64,000 nucleotides of DNA from Oceanobacillus bengalensis (lineage in GTDB: Bacteria > Bacillota > Bacilli > Bacillales > Amphibacillaceae). Shown here piece by piece: positions 45,956-55,421 of the stretch (the stretch's first letter is position 1; every line of letters begins with the position of its first letter). The translations under genes were made by a program, and so were the position numbers. The stretch is taken from contig NZ_RBZO01000018.1 of the NCBI RefSeq assembly GCF_003628445.1, forward strand, positions 1 to 64,000, written 5' to 3'. The notes beneath the pieces are model-generated. The model was given only the letters and a program-made list of their open reading frames with translations. It ran no database searches and had not been told where the DNA came from.

Positions 45956-45996
45956 AAAACACTTGGAGCTTTGTTTGTTCACTCCGGGTGTTTTTC
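45956..45996 (+). terminator. Terminator after coaW
   Basis: AAAACACTTGGAG pairs with CTCCGGGTGTTTT (two G-T type pairs) around a 13-15-nt loop and ends in TTTTTC. Confidence 0.75.
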
Positions 45997-46072
45997 TTTC
46001 GCAGGTTTATTCTACTATTAACTTCTTTACAATCATACCATTCGCGCCAGTGTACTTATTGGCGCCTCTCCC

Positions 46073-46765
46073 CTATTCTGTAAAAGAAATTTGCCCATAA
46101 TAAGATGGTAATGTCTGTTTGAGCCGCTCCCCATAGCTTTCTGGTATAAGTATTCGTGTAATATCATGCATAGAAAAATGTAAATCTCCTACGATCCTCC
46201 ATTCTCTTTCCATGTAATAATTATCTTCATCTGCATCTGTTTTTGATGCATCGAATGGTTTTAAAAAGGAAAAAATGTTCTTTGTTAGGAACGTATCTAG
46301 ACGGTTTAATAGTGCGTGGCTCTCTGAATCATCGAGATGACTGCGTATTTCTTCTATAAGTTTAAAATATCCCTTGATGTTTTCTTTGAAATAATCCTCA
46401 CGATGGAGCCAGTTTCCTCCTGGGGATTCTTCTAATTTCCCATTAGCGGCGATGTAAAGAACAGGATTTGCACCATTTTCAACGAGAAAATCCTTCTTAA
46501 ATGCCAAACCAAAATTGCTATACTTCTCCATATGTAAAGATAAGTCGTTAATTGGAATATCTGCAAAACAAGTAATTCCTGGTTTGACTATATCCTCAAG
46601 TCCTTTTGCATCAATGTTTATTTTCATGTCCCCATCAATGTTTTTATGTAAAATCCAGCCACTTTTTATAATATCTATCAGTAGATCAAAGCGCTCCCTT
46701 TCTGGGCGATGTCTTCCAACAAAATGCGTTAATTCCTTTGATACGTATCTTTGAATCAGATCCAT
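46073..46765 (-). CDS. AbiGi-like abortive-infection family protein
   Basis: A 230-residue cytoplasmic protein. The middle (PGITCFADIPINDL, EKYSNFGLAFKKDFLVENG, NPVLYIAANGKL) and the end (YYMEREWRIVGDL, then ITRILIPESYGERL) match my memory of the AbiGi family, the presumed antitoxin half of the lactococcal AbiG phage-exclusion pair. No AbiGii toxin gene is adjacent: upstream is a 42-bp tandem repeat array and downstream is coaW. AAAGGGGAAC precedes the ATG. It may act alone or be an orphan of a lost system. Family assignment is from pattern memory and needs a profile search. Confidence 0.65.
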   Translation of the reverse strand: MDLIQRYVSKELTHFVGRHRPERERFDLLIDIIKSGWILHKNIDGDMKINIDAKGLEDIVKPGITCFADIPINDLSLHMEKYSNFGLAFKKDFLVENGANPVLYIAANGKLEESPGGNWLHREDYFKENIKGYFKLIEEIRSHLDDSESHALLNRLDTFLTKNIFSFLKPFDASKTDADEDNYYMEREWRIVGDLHFSMHDITRILIPESYGERLKQTLPSYYGQISFTE

Positions 46766-46838
46766 ACTTGTTCCCCTTTTTCCAATTAGCTTGTGTAGAA
46801 AAAAGAAAAAAATACGTGGAAAGGTGCCTGAGGCTTAC

Positions 46839-47207
46839 TGAAATTCGAGCGAGACCCGTGGTATTTCGCGCGTGGGCCGAAGAATTTCGAGCGAGGTCAA
46901 TCGAATTTCGCGCAACAACCAAGAGAATTCGAGCGAGGTCAATCGAATTTCGCGCAACAACCAAGAGAATTCGAGCAGGGTCAATCAAATTTCGCGCAAC
47001 AACCAAGAGAATTCGAGCAAGGTCAATAGAATTTCGCGCAACAACCAAGAGAATTCGAGCAGGGTCAACCGAATTTCGCGCAACAACCAAGAGAATTCGA
47101 GCAGGGTCAATCAAATTTCGCGCAACAACCGAAGAAATTCGAGCGAGGTCAACCGAATTTCGCGCAACAACCGAAGAATTCCGAGCGAGATCCGAAGAAT
47201 TTCACGC
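46839..47207. repeat. Tandem array of a 42-bp (2 x 21-bp) unit
   Basis: About eight copies of a 42-bp unit made of two related 21-bp halves, GAATTTCGCGCAACAACC... and GAATTCGAGCGAGGTCAA... . Nearly every unit contains an EcoRI-type GAATTC or GAATTTCG step. Because the period is a multiple of three, frames stay open on both strands (for example a 14-residue RARSIEFRATTKRI repeat), but no ribosome site or promoter marks them as genes. The GC content is higher than that of the flanks. The rest of the 549-bp gap holds nothing recognised. Confidence 0.88.
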
Positions 47208-47314
47208 GTCTATATATCCTAGGCAAATCATTTAAACAGACTGTCTATTCCCTTTTTTTAATGTACGGTAATAAAATAAGACTGCCAACATACATCAGCA
47301 GCCCCCATCCTTCA

Positions 47315-48970
47315 TTAATCCAATAACCAACCTACCATTGATTTAACAAAACGAGTACCAGATTGATAGAATCGAACGAGAATATTATTCGCTTCAGTCA
47401 ATTCAGTCTCATCTGATGAAGTCATTTTTGTTAAATCATTTTCATTTCCTACCTGTTTCATATCTGTCACTACTCTCTCCTTGCTGCCTTCTATGTCAAA
47501 AACACCACTAGAAATCCCACTACGCAGTTGATATTGCTGCGCTAGGCCCGCTGAAGAATCCAACATCACACAGTCCTTATCGCTTTCATCCGAATTATCC
47601 TGGCCTGAGACTGTGTCATCCAAATCAGGAAAAGCTTCTTCCACAGAATCCTCACCTGTTCTCTCAACAATTGTCTTCCCTTTCGACTGATTTCCCATTG
47701 CATCAATAGTATAAACACTCACGGTGTATTCCGTGTCTGCCTCAAGGTTTTCAAATGTGAATGAGGATTCCGAAGCATCACGCGGAATAGAAATAACAAA
47801 CGAATCATTCAAATAAATATCTACTTTTTCAAAATCAGTATCTTCAGGGTTTTCCCACCTGATAGAAATAGATGTTGGTGAATTCCCAGTCACTACCAGA
47901 TTGCCGACTTCAGCTGGAGCATCCTGATCAAGGGCATCATAACTGATAAACCCATGTCCAAAATACGCATCCCTACCAGCATCACCGATATCTTGACTAT
48001 GCTGGACTAACATTTCTCTGAGTTCCTCGTTCGTCATATCAGGATATTTTTCCTTTAAAAGTGCAAGCATTCCTGTTACATGTGCTGCAGCTTGAGATGT
48101 ACCATTTGCAATGCCATAAGCACCGTCGATAAACGTGCTAACAATGCTAAAGCCTGGTGCAGTGAATTCTACCTCTTGTCCATACGAAGAAAAAGGTGTA
48201 AGGTTCAAGCGCCCATCCACCGCTGATACCCCAATTACATTTTCAAATTTGGCTGGATATACAACCGAATCAGGAACGCTCTCATTACCACTCGCCGCAA
48301 CTATCAAAATACCCTCCGCATATGCCTCATTGATAGCCTCCTCTAATAATGTACTCTCAAAGCCTGTACCAATTGATAGATTAATAATGTCCATATTATT
48401 TTCAATCGACCACCTAATGGCACGGAGTACGTCCTCCAATTGCCCTTCTCCGTTCTGATTTAGAGCCTTGACAGAATACAGATTCGCACCGGGTGCTACC
48501 CCAACTACTCCATGACCATCGTTCTTCGCCCCAATTACTCCGGCAATATGTGTGCCATGACCATTATCGTCGGACCACTCACTTGTATAGTCGACCGTTG
48601 ATACTCCACCAGCTATTTTTAAGTCTGGATGGTTGGAGATTCCCGTATCAATAACGGCAATATTAACGCCCTTTCCTGTAAAACCTTCTAGCCATGCTTT
48701 CTTAGCACCAACACTAGAAATGTTCCATCTTTCAGCTTCTTCTGTATGATCTAGTTCAGTGACCTTCGTAATTTCTCCTTCTCCTAATGTCCGGCCAGTA
48801 TGTGTTATGTAAGCATGATTCTTTATGACAAAAGGAAATGGAAGCTCTAGGCAATCGGTAACATTAGTAGGATGAACTTGTGCATTCGTTTCATATACAT
48901 GAACCAATTGGTAAGTTATGAGACAAAATGTAATCATCATCAACAAAAAGCTACGAACTAATTTCCACAA
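47315..48970 (-). CDS. Secreted subtilisin-like serine protease with fibronectin III domain
   Basis: A 551-residue S8 protease. A signal peptide (about 1-31), a short N-terminal region, then the catalytic domain with Asp in VAVIDTGISNHPDL, His in NGHGTHIAGVIGAKN and Ser in GTSQAAAHVTGMLALL. It is followed by a fibronectin type III domain (about 358-440, ending YTVSVYTIDAMGNQSKG) and an acidic C-terminal tail with no clear anchor. The start is a TTG after AAAGGAGA. The segment before the catalytic domain is short for an I9 propeptide, so maturation may differ from subtilisin. It is alone in its transcription unit. Confidence 0.9.
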   Translation of the reverse strand: MWKLVRSFLLMMITFCLITYQLVHVYETNAQVHPTNVTDCLELPFPFVIKNHAYITHTGRTLGEGEITKVTELDHTEEAERWNISSVGAKKAWLEGFTGKGVNIAVIDTGISNHPDLKIAGGVSTVDYTSEWSDDNGHGTHIAGVIGAKNDGHGVVGVAPGANLYSVKALNQNGEGQLEDVLRAIRWSIENNMDIINLSIGTGFESTLLEEAINEAYAEGILIVAASGNESVPDSVVYPAKFENVIGVSAVDGRLNLTPFSSYGQEVEFTAPGFSIVSTFIDGAYGIANGTSQAAAHVTGMLALLKEKYPDMTNEELREMLVQHSQDIGDAGRDAYFGHGFISYDALDQDAPAEVGNLVVTGNSPTSISIRWENPEDTDFEKVDIYLNDSFVISIPRDASESSFTFENLEADTEYTVSVYTIDAMGNQSKGKTIVERTGEDSVEEAFPDLDDTVSGQDNSDESDKDCVMLDSSAGLAQQYQLRSGISSGVFDIEGSKERVVTDMKQVGNENDLTKMTSSDETELTEANNILVRFYQSGTRFVKSMVGWLLD

Positions 48971-49173
48971 CGTAACAATCTCCTTTGTCTAATTTTGTCT
49001 TTTTACAAAGTTTATCAGTAGAAAAAGGAGATGTCTGTAGAAGAAAGATTAAAATTATATTGAAAAATGATTACAAATTTCAGGGTGAACATAAATAACA
49101 TGATTAATAGTCGCATGCTCCATAAACCCTCAAACCAAACCACATACTATTTTCGACAATATCCCCCAAATTC

Positions 49174-49191
49174 CGACAAGTGACAGGCACC
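49174..49191. repeat. Dispersed GGTGCCTGTCAC motif, copy 5
   Basis: CGACAAGTGACAGGCACC, just beyond the terminator of the tkt operon; along the minus strand it reads GGTGCCTGTCACTTGTCG directly after the terminator T-run. The 313-bp gap 48971-49283 holds only this, copy 6 and the hairpin. Confidence 0.85.
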
Positions 49192-49195
49192 CAAA

Positions 49196-49233
49196 AAGCG
49201 GCATGCTTCATAAACGTATGAAACATACCGCTT
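49196..49233 (-). terminator. Terminator of the polyol/pentose-phosphate operon
   Basis: On the minus strand AAGCGGTATGTTTCATA pairs with TATGAAGCATGCCGCTT with two mismatches, followed by TTTTT. It lies 50 bp past the tkt stop. Confidence 0.8.
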
Positions 49234-49266
49234 CCTTGCTCTGCTTCGACATTATTCAACAAAATT

Positions 49267-49284
49267 CGAGGAGTGACAGGCACC
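49267..49284. repeat. Dispersed GGTGCCTGTCAC motif, copy 6
   Basis: CGAGGAGTGACAGGCACC touches the tkt stop codon. Along tkt it reads GGTGCCTGTCACTCCTCG immediately after the stop, the same polarity as at telA and the ComEC-like gene. Confidence 0.8.
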
Positions 49285-51296
49285 TAAGAGAGTAAATTCT
49301 CGACCTGTTTCACTACGTTTTCAACTGTGAAGCCATATTCTCTTATTAGTCTTTCTCCTTGCCCTGATGCGCCAAAGGTATTAATGCCAAGAATGCTTCC
49401 TTCATCACCTACGTAACGATCCCAACCAAACGGGGATGCCATTTCTACCGCCAATCGTTTTTTCACGTTTGGCAAGAGAACAGAATCCTTGTATGCTTTA
49501 TCTTGTTCTTCAAACAGGTCCCATGATGGCATACTTACCACACGAACATCGACACCTTTTTCTCTTAACATAGCCTGCGCTTTCACTGCTAACTGTACTT
49601 CAGAACCAGTTGCAAGGATCAATGCATCCGGTGTTTCTTTTTCCGCATCACTAACGACATATGCACCTTTTTTCACACCATCATACGCATTTTCCTTCGT
49701 ACCTTCTAGCGTTGGTAGGTTTTGACGCGTTAGGACCAATGCAGTTGGTTTATCTTTTGATTCTACCGCTAGTCTCCAAGCTGCTTGCGTTTCATTGCCA
49801 TCAGCAGGGCGAATAAGTGATAAGCCTGGCATCATACGGTATGACGCTAAATGTTCAACAGGCTCATGTGTCGGACCATCTTCACCAACCGCGATGGAAT
49901 CATGTGTCCAAACATAGGTAGCCGGTAACTTCATCAATGCTGAAAGTCTAACAGCTGGACGTAGGTAGTCACTAAATACGAAGAATGTTCCACCAAATAC
50001 ATTTAATCCGCCATGAAGTGCCATCCCATTTAATGCAGCTGCCATTGCAAATTCACGGACACCGAACCAAATATTCCTTCCAGCATAGTCTTCACGTGAA
50101 AAATCAGTAACACCATTAATTGTTGTTTTATTTGAGCCAGCTAAATCTGCACTTCCACCAATAAAGTTTGGCACTGTTTTTGCAATCGCATTTAACACTT
50201 CAGCCGAAGATGCGCGGGTTGCAAGGGATGAACCGACTTCATACGTAGGTAGGTCTTTATCCCAGTTCAATGGTAATTCACCATTGATTGCTAACTGCAA
50301 TTGTTTACCTTCTTCTGGATATGCTGCCTTATAAGCATCAAGTAAACTGTTCCATGCTGCTTCTGCTTCTGTTCCTTTTTTCACAACTTTTTCATTAAAA
50401 TCTTTGTATACATCATCCGGTACATAAAAAGCTTCATGTTCCCAGCTATAATTATTTTTTGTCAATTTCACTTCTTCTTCACCTAGTGGTGCACCGTGAG
50501 AAGCAGAAGAACCTGATTTATTAGGTGAACCAAAGCCAATTACTGTTTTCACTTCAATTAACGTTGGTTGTGCCGTATTTTCCTTCGCCTGTTGCAGGGC
50601 ATCCTGCAAATCACGAACATTATTACCATCTTCTACACGAAGAACTTGCCAACCATATGCATTAAAACGTTCGCCAATATTTTCAGAGAATGATTTATTT
50701 AAGTCCCCATCAAGTGAAATGTCATTGGAATCATAAAGGACAACTAATTTCCCTAATCCAAGATGACCTGCAAGGGATGCTGTTTCATGTGAAATTCCTT
50801 CCATTAAATCGCCATCACCAACAAGTGCGTACGTGTAATGATCGACGACAGGATATGCTTCTTTATTATAGGTGGCACCGAGATGTGCTTCAGCCATCGC
50901 CATCCCAACAGCGGTTGCAATTCCTTGTCCAAGTGGGCCTGTCGTTGTTTCTACACCGTCTGTATGATGTACTTCAGGATGTCCTGGTGTCTTGGAACCC
51001 CATTGACGGAAGTTTTTCAAATCGTCCATGGATACATCATAGCCTGAAAGATGTAGCAGGCTGTATAACAGCATAGAACCATGTCCTGCCGAAAGAACAA
51101 ATCGGTCACGGTTAAACCATTTTGAATGTTTCGGATTATGTGTCATAAAGTCCGTCCATAACGTATATGCCATTGGTGCAGCGCCCATTGGCAACCCCGG
51201 ATGCCCCGAATTTGCTTTTTCAATCGCATCAATGGAAAGTGTACGAATCGTATTGATTGATAATTGTTCTACAGAAGTAGCAGTAATGTTTGACAT
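49284..51296 (-). CDS. tkt: Transketolase
   Basis: A 670-residue thiamine-diphosphate enzyme. Seen are [17 protein letters not shown] (about 29-45), the cofactor motif [12 protein letters not shown]...[10 protein letters not shown], and [17 protein letters not shown] in the pyrimidine domain. It moves two-carbon ketol units between sugar phosphates, linking erythrose-4-P, xylulose-5-P and fructose-6-P. Three in-frame starts are close together; the ATG at 51296 is 9 nt from AAGGA. It is the last gene of the island. A second housekeeping tkt is expected elsewhere in the genome, this copy serving the polyol pathway. Confidence 0.95.
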   Translation of the reverse strand: MSNITATSVEQLSINTIRTLSIDAIEKANSGHPGLPMGAAPMAYTLWTDFMTHNPKHSKWFNRDRFVLSAGHGSMLLYSLLHLSGYDVSMDDLKNFRQWGSKTPGHPEVHHTDGVETTTGPLGQGIATAVGMAMAEAHLGATYNKEAYPVVDHYTYALVGDGDLMEGISHETASLAGHLGLGKLVVLYDSNDISLDGDLNKSFSENIGERFNAYGWQVLRVEDGNNVRDLQDALQQAKENTAQPTLIEVKTVIGFGSPNKSGSSASHGAPLGEEEVKLTKNNYSWEHEAFYVPDDVYKDFNEKVVKKGTEAEAAWNSLLDAYKAAYPEEGKQLQLAINGELPLNWDKDLPTYEVGSSLATRASSAEVLNAIAKTVPNFIGGSADLAGSNKTTINGVTDFSREDYAGRNIWFGVREFAMAAALNGMALHGGLNVFGGTFFVFSDYLRPAVRLSALMKLPATYVWTHDSIAVGEDGPTHEPVEHLASYRMMPGLSLIRPADGNETQAAWRLAVESKDKPTALVLTRQNLPTLEGTKENAYDGVKKGAYVVSDAEKETPDALILATGSEVQLAVKAQAMLREKGVDVRVVSMPSWDLFEEQDKAYKDSVLLPNVKKRLAVEMASPFGWDRYVGDEGSILGINTFGASGQGERLIREYGFTVENVVKQVENLLS

Positions 51297-51314
51297 TTCC
51301 ATCCATCCTTCCAA

Positions 51315-51974
51315 TTATAATGTTTCCACTTTTTTTGGAACCTTTTCCCAATCAGCTAAAAATTGCGTGATTCCATTGTCTGTTAAAGGATGTTTCCATA
51401 ACTTCGGTAAAAGTGATCCTGGAATGGTTGCAATGTCAGCTCCAGCTAGTGCAGCTTTTTCTAGATGGCCAATTGTTCTGATACTAGCAGTAATAATTTT
51501 TGCCTCGTATCCATAGTTTTGTAGTGTTGTTTTAAGGTTTTGAATCAGTTCGATTCCATCTTCTCCAATATCATCAATTCTTCCAACGAACGGACTAATA
51601 TACGTTGCGCCTGCTTTTGCAGCCATTAAGCCTTGAGCAACAGAGAAAATTAGCGTCACATTTGTTTTAATCCCTTCTTTTGATAAAGTATTTACCGCTT
51701 CAAGACCAGCTTCTGTCATTGGAATCTTAACAACAACATTTGGTGCCCAAGTTGCAATATTTCTTGCTTCTTCCACCATTTCTTCAACAGTTAGGCCAAT
51801 AACTTCAGCACTTACAGGGCCGTCTACGATACTACAAATCTCTTTAATTGTTTCCTCAAAATCTCTGCCTTCCTTCGCAATAATGGAAGGATTTGTTGTC
51901 ACACCATCTACAAGACCTAGACGGTTAATTCGTTTAATTTCTTCAACGTTTGCAGTATCTAAATAAAATTCCAT
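51315..51974 (-). CDS. tal: Transaldolase (short MipB/TalC-type)
   Basis: A 219-residue class I aldolase of the small transaldolase/fructose-6-P aldolase group. The N-terminus [14 protein letters not shown] and [14 protein letters not shown], the Schiff-base lysine in VVVKIPMT (about residue 83-90) and [11 protein letters not shown] are diagnostic. It transfers dihydroxyacetone units between sedoheptulose-7-P, erythrose-4-P and fructose-6-P. It lies 18 bp upstream of tkt, after AGGAGG, in the rpiB-glpX-tal-tkt run. Confidence 0.93.
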   Translation of the reverse strand: MEFYLDTANVEEIKRINRLGLVDGVTTNPSIIAKEGRDFEETIKEICSIVDGPVSAEVIGLTVEEMVEEARNIATWAPNVVVKIPMTEAGLEAVNTLSKEGIKTNVTLIFSVAQGLMAAKAGATYISPFVGRIDDIGEDGIELIQNLKTTLQNYGYEAKIITASIRTIGHLEKAALAGADIATIPGSLLPKLWKHPLTDNGITQFLADWEKVPKKVETL

Positions 51975-51995
51975 GTGTAAAACCTCCTAGCGTTT

Positions 51996-52943
51996 TTATA
52001 CAGTTTGAGCAATTGGATATGTACTTTTCACATATCGTAACTGTTTATCTTTGCCATTTGCTAGAAAAGAGTGGGTAATATAATTCGTATATTCCGTCTC
52101 GATTCCATCGATTAATAGATTATCCGTGATACCTGTTGCCACGAATACACAGTCATCCGAACTTACTAGCTGGTCATGTGATAGAACGCTTTCAAGATTC
52201 GAAATTCCCATCTCATTACATCTTCTTATTTCCTCATCATTACGCGGTAGGAGTTTCGCCTGCATTTCTCCGCCTAACGTTCGAACAGCAACTGCCCCAA
52301 GTACGCCTTCTGGTGCGCCACCAATTCCAAAAAACATATCAATTCCAAGTTTCTCAATGCAGGTTGCGGTTGCATAAATGACATCACCATCATTAAATAA
52401 TCTTACCTTTGCCCCCATCTGACGAATGCGTTCAATATATTCCTTATGTCTTGGGCGATCCTGAATTAGAACAGTTAACGCTGAAATTGCTTTACCGTTC
52501 GCTTCAGCAACGGCCTTTAAGTTTTCTTCTATTGGCGCATCAAGATTAATTTTACCTTTCGCCTTTGGTCCAACGGCCATTTTCTTCATGTACATATCAG
52601 GTGCATGGAGAAGTGTGCCTTTTGGCGCTGCTGCAATAACTGTGATTGCATTCCCTTGGCCATTTACGGTAGGCGTTGTTCCTTCAATTGGATCAACAGC
52701 AATGTCCACTTCATGGGATCCACCTGCACCAAGCTTTTCCCCTATGTAAAGCATTGGTGCTTCATCAATTTCCCCTTCACCAATAACAATTGTGCTATCC
52801 ATTTTCATCTTATTTAAGTTTTCACGCATTGCATTTGTTGCAGCCCCGTCAGCAGCAATTTTATCCCCACTGCCAACCCAAGGCATTGCAGCCACTGCTG
52901 CTGATTCGGTTACTTTTAAAAAATCTAATAACAAGGATTGCAT
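51996..52943 (-). CDS. glpX: Class II fructose-1,6-bisphosphatase (GlpX)
   Basis: A 315-residue metal-dependent phosphatase of the GlpX/inositol-phosphatase superfamily. Seen are the metal motifs GEGEIDEAPMLYIGE (about 55-69) and DIAVDPIEGTTPT, then FGIGGAPEGVLGA. It hydrolyses fructose-1,6-bisphosphate, and some homologues act on sedoheptulose-1,7-bisphosphate, which would suit a transaldolase/transketolase neighbourhood. The ATG at 52943 follows GAGGAG; the in-frame TTG at 52958 overlaps the site. It lies 21 bp upstream of tal. Confidence 0.93.
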   Translation of the reverse strand: MQSLLLDFLKVTESAAVAAMPWVGSGDKIAADGAATNAMRENLNKMKMDSTIVIGEGEIDEAPMLYIGEKLGAGGSHEVDIAVDPIEGTTPTVNGQGNAITVIAAAPKGTLLHAPDMYMKKMAVGPKAKGKINLDAPIEENLKAVAEANGKAISALTVLIQDRPRHKEYIERIRQMGAKVRLFNDGDVIYATATCIEKLGIDMFFGIGGAPEGVLGAVAVRTLGGEMQAKLLPRNDEEIRRCNEMGISNLESVLSHDQLVSSDDCVFVATGITDNLLIDGIETEYTNYITHSFLANGKDKQLRYVKSTYPIAQTV

Positions 52944-52961
52944 GACACCACTCCTCAAAAT

Positions 52962-53453
52962 TTAGTTGACGCTGCAATTACTTCCTGCTACTGCACTCCT
53001 GAAATTTTGACTTACAAATTCTTGTTCTTTTTCAACAATTTTATCTACTTTACGTTTTGAACCTTCAGCCCACGCTACGCTCAAATATGCGTCTACAACT
53101 TTTTTCGCAGCTTCTGGTCCAATAATTTGCGATCCTAATGTAAGGATTTGTGCATTGTTACTTAATTGTGCTCTTTCTGCTGAATATACATCATGAGCAA
53201 GTGCTGCACGGATTCCAGGATATTTATTTGCTGCAATACATACACCAATTCCTGTTCCACAAATTAAAATCCCACGTTCCACTTTTCCTTCGCTAATCGC
53301 TTCTGAAACCTCAAAAGCCACATCTGGATAATCCACTGCATCCTCTGAATAACAACCGTAATCTACTACTTCATGCTCTGTATCTGCTAAAAAGTGTTTA
53401 ATCGTCTCTTTTAATTCAAATGCGTTATGGTCACTGCCGATACCGATTTTCAT
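52962..53453 (-). CDS. rpiB: RpiB/LacAB-family sugar-phosphate isomerase
   Basis: A 163-residue isomerase with the N-terminal GIGSDHNAFELKETIKHFL, the active-site cysteine in GILICGTGIGVCIAANK (about 64-80) and the NNAQILTLGSQIIG segment. RpiB converts ribose-5-P to ribulose-5-P. Close homologues in tetritol pathways (DerI, EryI) convert D-erythrulose-4-P to D-erythrose-4-P, which fits the neighbouring dehydrogenase and kinase genes. AGGGGGA precedes the ATG. A possible DeoR operator and a terminator lie upstream, so this may start a second transcription unit. Confidence 0.92.
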   Translation of the reverse strand: MKIGIGSDHNAFELKETIKHFLADTEHEVVDYGCYSEDAVDYPDVAFEVSEAISEGKVERGILICGTGIGVCIAANKYPGIRAALAHDVYSAERAQLSNNAQILTLGSQIIGPEAAKKVVDAYLSVAWAEGSKRKVDKIVEKEQEFVSQNFRSAVAGSNCSVN

Positions 53454-53527
53454 TTTATATGTCCCCCTAGATGTTTATCTTATTATCTATTTTCATTTTA
53501 TAACAAGACTTATTATTTTTCAATGTT

Positions 53528-53590
53528 TTCTTTCGTTTTTTATCGTTATATTTTTATATTATTTTTCATTTATTTTCGTTTTGCGATTTT
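53528..53590. promoter_or_regulatory. TTTCGTTT/TTTCATTT-rich leader, candidate DeoR operator
   Basis: The rpiB upstream region contains CTTTCGTTTT and CATTTATTTTCGTTTTG. A related stretch, CATTCATTTTTGTTTTG, lies inside the dehydrogenase promoter (57932-57948), and CTTTCATTTGTTTATC precedes dhaK. DeoR-type regulators of the AgaR kind bind TTTC(A/G)TTT repeats; one such regulator is encoded in this island. Confidence 0.35.
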
Positions 53591-53594
53591 TGTT

Positions 53595-53632
53595 AAAAAA
53601 AAGAATCAGAATACAAATCTGATTCTTTTTTA
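53595..53632 (-). terminator. Terminator between dhaL and rpiB
   Basis: AAAAAAGAATCAGA pairs with TCTGATTCTTTTTT around a short loop, 20 bp past the dhaL stop. It splits the island into at least two transcripts or sets a lower level for the downstream genes. Confidence 0.8.
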
Positions 53633-53652
53633 CAGTATTGCTTCGCTTCTAA

Positions 53653-54309
53653 TTAGCTAGCTGTAGCTGTTCGTTCTTTTGCAATATCTAAGAAAGTAGA
53701 TAGTATAAAAAATGCAGACGTTGCACCAGGATCTTGTGCTCCAACTGATCGTTCTCCTAAACGACTGGAACGACCTTTTTTAGATACAAGATCTTTTGTT
53801 GATTCCATGCCTTTTTTCGCTTCAGATACAGCCTTTGTAAAAGCAGTTAAGAAATCAGGTGTTTCTGCAAAAGCTTTCTCAAGTGCAATATAAAACGGTT
53901 CAAGTGTATCGATCATCGTTTTATCGCCAACTTCCGCTTGTCCACGTTCTTTAATTCCTTTAGCAAAAGCAATCCAGTATTCAGCTAAATCGTTATCATT
54001 TACAACTGTTTTCCCTTTTACAACCTTTGCTCCGCGCATGAACCCAGTAGCATATAATGGACCAACAGATGAACCTACCGCACTTAAGAACGTCTTTCCA
54101 ACTGTAATACTTACTTTTGCACAGTCTTCTTCCTCTAGTAATTCATTGTTTAATTTTTCATTTACAGCTTGCCAACCGATAGACATCGTTACCCCGTGGT
54201 CTCCATCGCCTAATTTACGGTCCAATTCACATAAATAATCTTTTTCCTCTTCAACCATCGTTACAATCGCTTTAAAAAAGTCTTTAAAATCTTTTGCTGA
54301 AAATTCCAC
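53653..54309 (-). CDS. dhaL: Dihydroxyacetone/erythrulose kinase, ATP-binding DhaL domain
   Basis: A 218-residue helical barrel with LDRKLGDGDHGVTMSIG (about 25-41), where the aspartates bind magnesium, and TVGKTFLSAVGSSVGPLY and DKTMIDTLEPF further on. DhaL supplies ATP or accepts phosphate and works with the sugar-binding DhaK encoded 12 bp upstream. No PTS-type DhaM gene is present, so an ATP-dependent two-subunit kinase is likely. The GTG start follows AAGGAGG. The substrate may be dihydroxyacetone or a tetrulose. Confidence 0.92.
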   Translation of the reverse strand: MEFSAKDFKDFFKAIVTMVEEEKDYLCELDRKLGDGDHGVTMSIGWQAVNEKLNNELLEEEDCAKVSITVGKTFLSAVGSSVGPLYATGFMRGAKVVKGKTVVNDNDLAEYWIAFAKGIKERGQAEVGDKTMIDTLEPFYIALEKAFAETPDFLTAFTKAVSEAKKGMESTKDLVSKKGRSSRLGERSVGAQDPGATSAFFILSTFLDIAKERTATAS

Positions 54310-54321
54310 TTTTATCCCTCC

Positions 54322-55326
54322 TTATTTTTGAACAAACATTGGACAATCTACTGGATGATCTACCATCTTCGTTAATTCATCATCCAATTTCATTAACGTT
54401 ACAGAACATCCACCCATTTCAAGTGATGTAATATAATCTCCAACATAAGAGCGATATATTTTGATGCCTTTTTCACTTAAGATTTGTTCAACTCTTCTAA
54501 ACACAATATATAAATCCATTCTTGGCGTTGAACCAAGACCATTAACAAGGACTACAACATTATCCCCTTCGTTAATCTCGATATCTGCTAAAATATCCTG
54601 AACGAGACGATCTGCAACACGATCTGCTGTTTCAAGTGGTCCTTTCTCGATACCAGGTTCCCCGTGATGACCAAGACCAATTTCCATTTCATCATCTTCA
54701 ATTTCAAAGCTTGGTTTGCCGGTTTGAGGTAGATAACATGGACTCAAGCCAACACCCATTGAACGTGTGTTATCGTTTGCTTTATTCGCTACGCGTACCA
54801 CTTCATTTAGGTCATAACCAAAATCCGCTGCCGCACCTGCTGCTTTATAAATAAAGAATTCCCCAGCAATACCACGACGTTTTTCCTTTTCAGCTTTCGG
54901 CGCAGATGCAACATCATCTGAAGCTTTCGCCATTCCTACTTGAATATCTTCTTCTAAGTCTGCCATTTCTGCAGCCATTCCAAAATTCATTACATCTCCA
55001 GCGTAGTTACCATATAAATAAACAACTCCAGCACCTTTATCGATTGCCTTCGTTACTTCCAAAATAGGATCTGGAGATGGTGATGCAAAAATATTACCAA
55101 CGGCAACACCATCAGCCATACCGTCACCAACATACCCTAAAAATCCAGGCTCATGACCAGAGCCTCCCCCAATTAGAATACCCACTTTTCCATCGCTCGT
55201 TTCCCTAGCTGTAACAAGGGCTCTATCATTTTCAGGTAATTGCTTTATATAATCTGGATGTGCTTTCACATACCCTTCTACCATTTCTTCTACTACATTT
55301 TTAGGATCATTCATTAGTTTTTTCAT
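54322..55326 (-). CDS. dhaK: Dihydroxyacetone/erythrulose kinase, sugar-binding DhaK domain
   Basis: A 334-residue DhaK protein. ILIGGGSGHEPGFLGYVG (about 51-68) holds the GGGSGHEP motif, and the histidine in the GLGHHGEPG block (near 217-225) forms the covalent hemiaminal with the ketose carbonyl. VYLYGNYAGDVMNF and MGVGLSPCYLP are family features. Homologues in tetritol clusters phosphorylate erythrulose instead of dihydroxyacetone. It lies downstream of the MFS carrier gene with a TAGGAG site, in line with dhaL. Confidence 0.93.
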   Translation of the reverse strand: MKKLMNDPKNVVEEMVEGYVKAHPDYIKQLPENDRALVTARETSDGKVGILIGGGSGHEPGFLGYVGDGMADGVAVGNIFASPSPDPILEVTKAIDKGAGVVYLYGNYAGDVMNFGMAAEMADLEEDIQVGMAKASDDVASAPKAEKEKRRGIAGEFFIYKAAGAAADFGYDLNEVVRVANKANDNTRSMGVGLSPCYLPQTGKPSFEIEDDEMEIGLGHHGEPGIEKGPLETADRVADRLVQDILADIEINEGDNVVVLVNGLGSTPRMDLYIVFRRVEQILSEKGIKIYRSYVGDYITSLEMGGCSVTLMKLDDELTKMVDHPVDCPMFVQK

Positions 55327-55421
55327 CGATGCGCACTCCTATCGCTTTCATTTGTTTATCAGACGAATCATCTATTTTTATTTTATCATATAAAAAAGCG
55401 CTTTCGCAGTTCGTATTAAAC

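Noticed and set aside
46839-47207. CRISPR array or origin iterons
   Set aside because: No unique spacers, no cas or replication initiator gene nearby; the unit is a simple direct repeat.
46738-47235. Arg-rich open frames of 165 and 116 residues (plus) and 142 (minus)
   Set aside because: They come from the 42-bp repeat array, are open on both strands and lack translation signals.
55390-55410. cre box between the MFS gene and dhaK
   Set aside because: The core GAAAGCGCTTTT is palindromic but the outer bases depart from the consensus, and the site is inside an operon rather than at a promoter.
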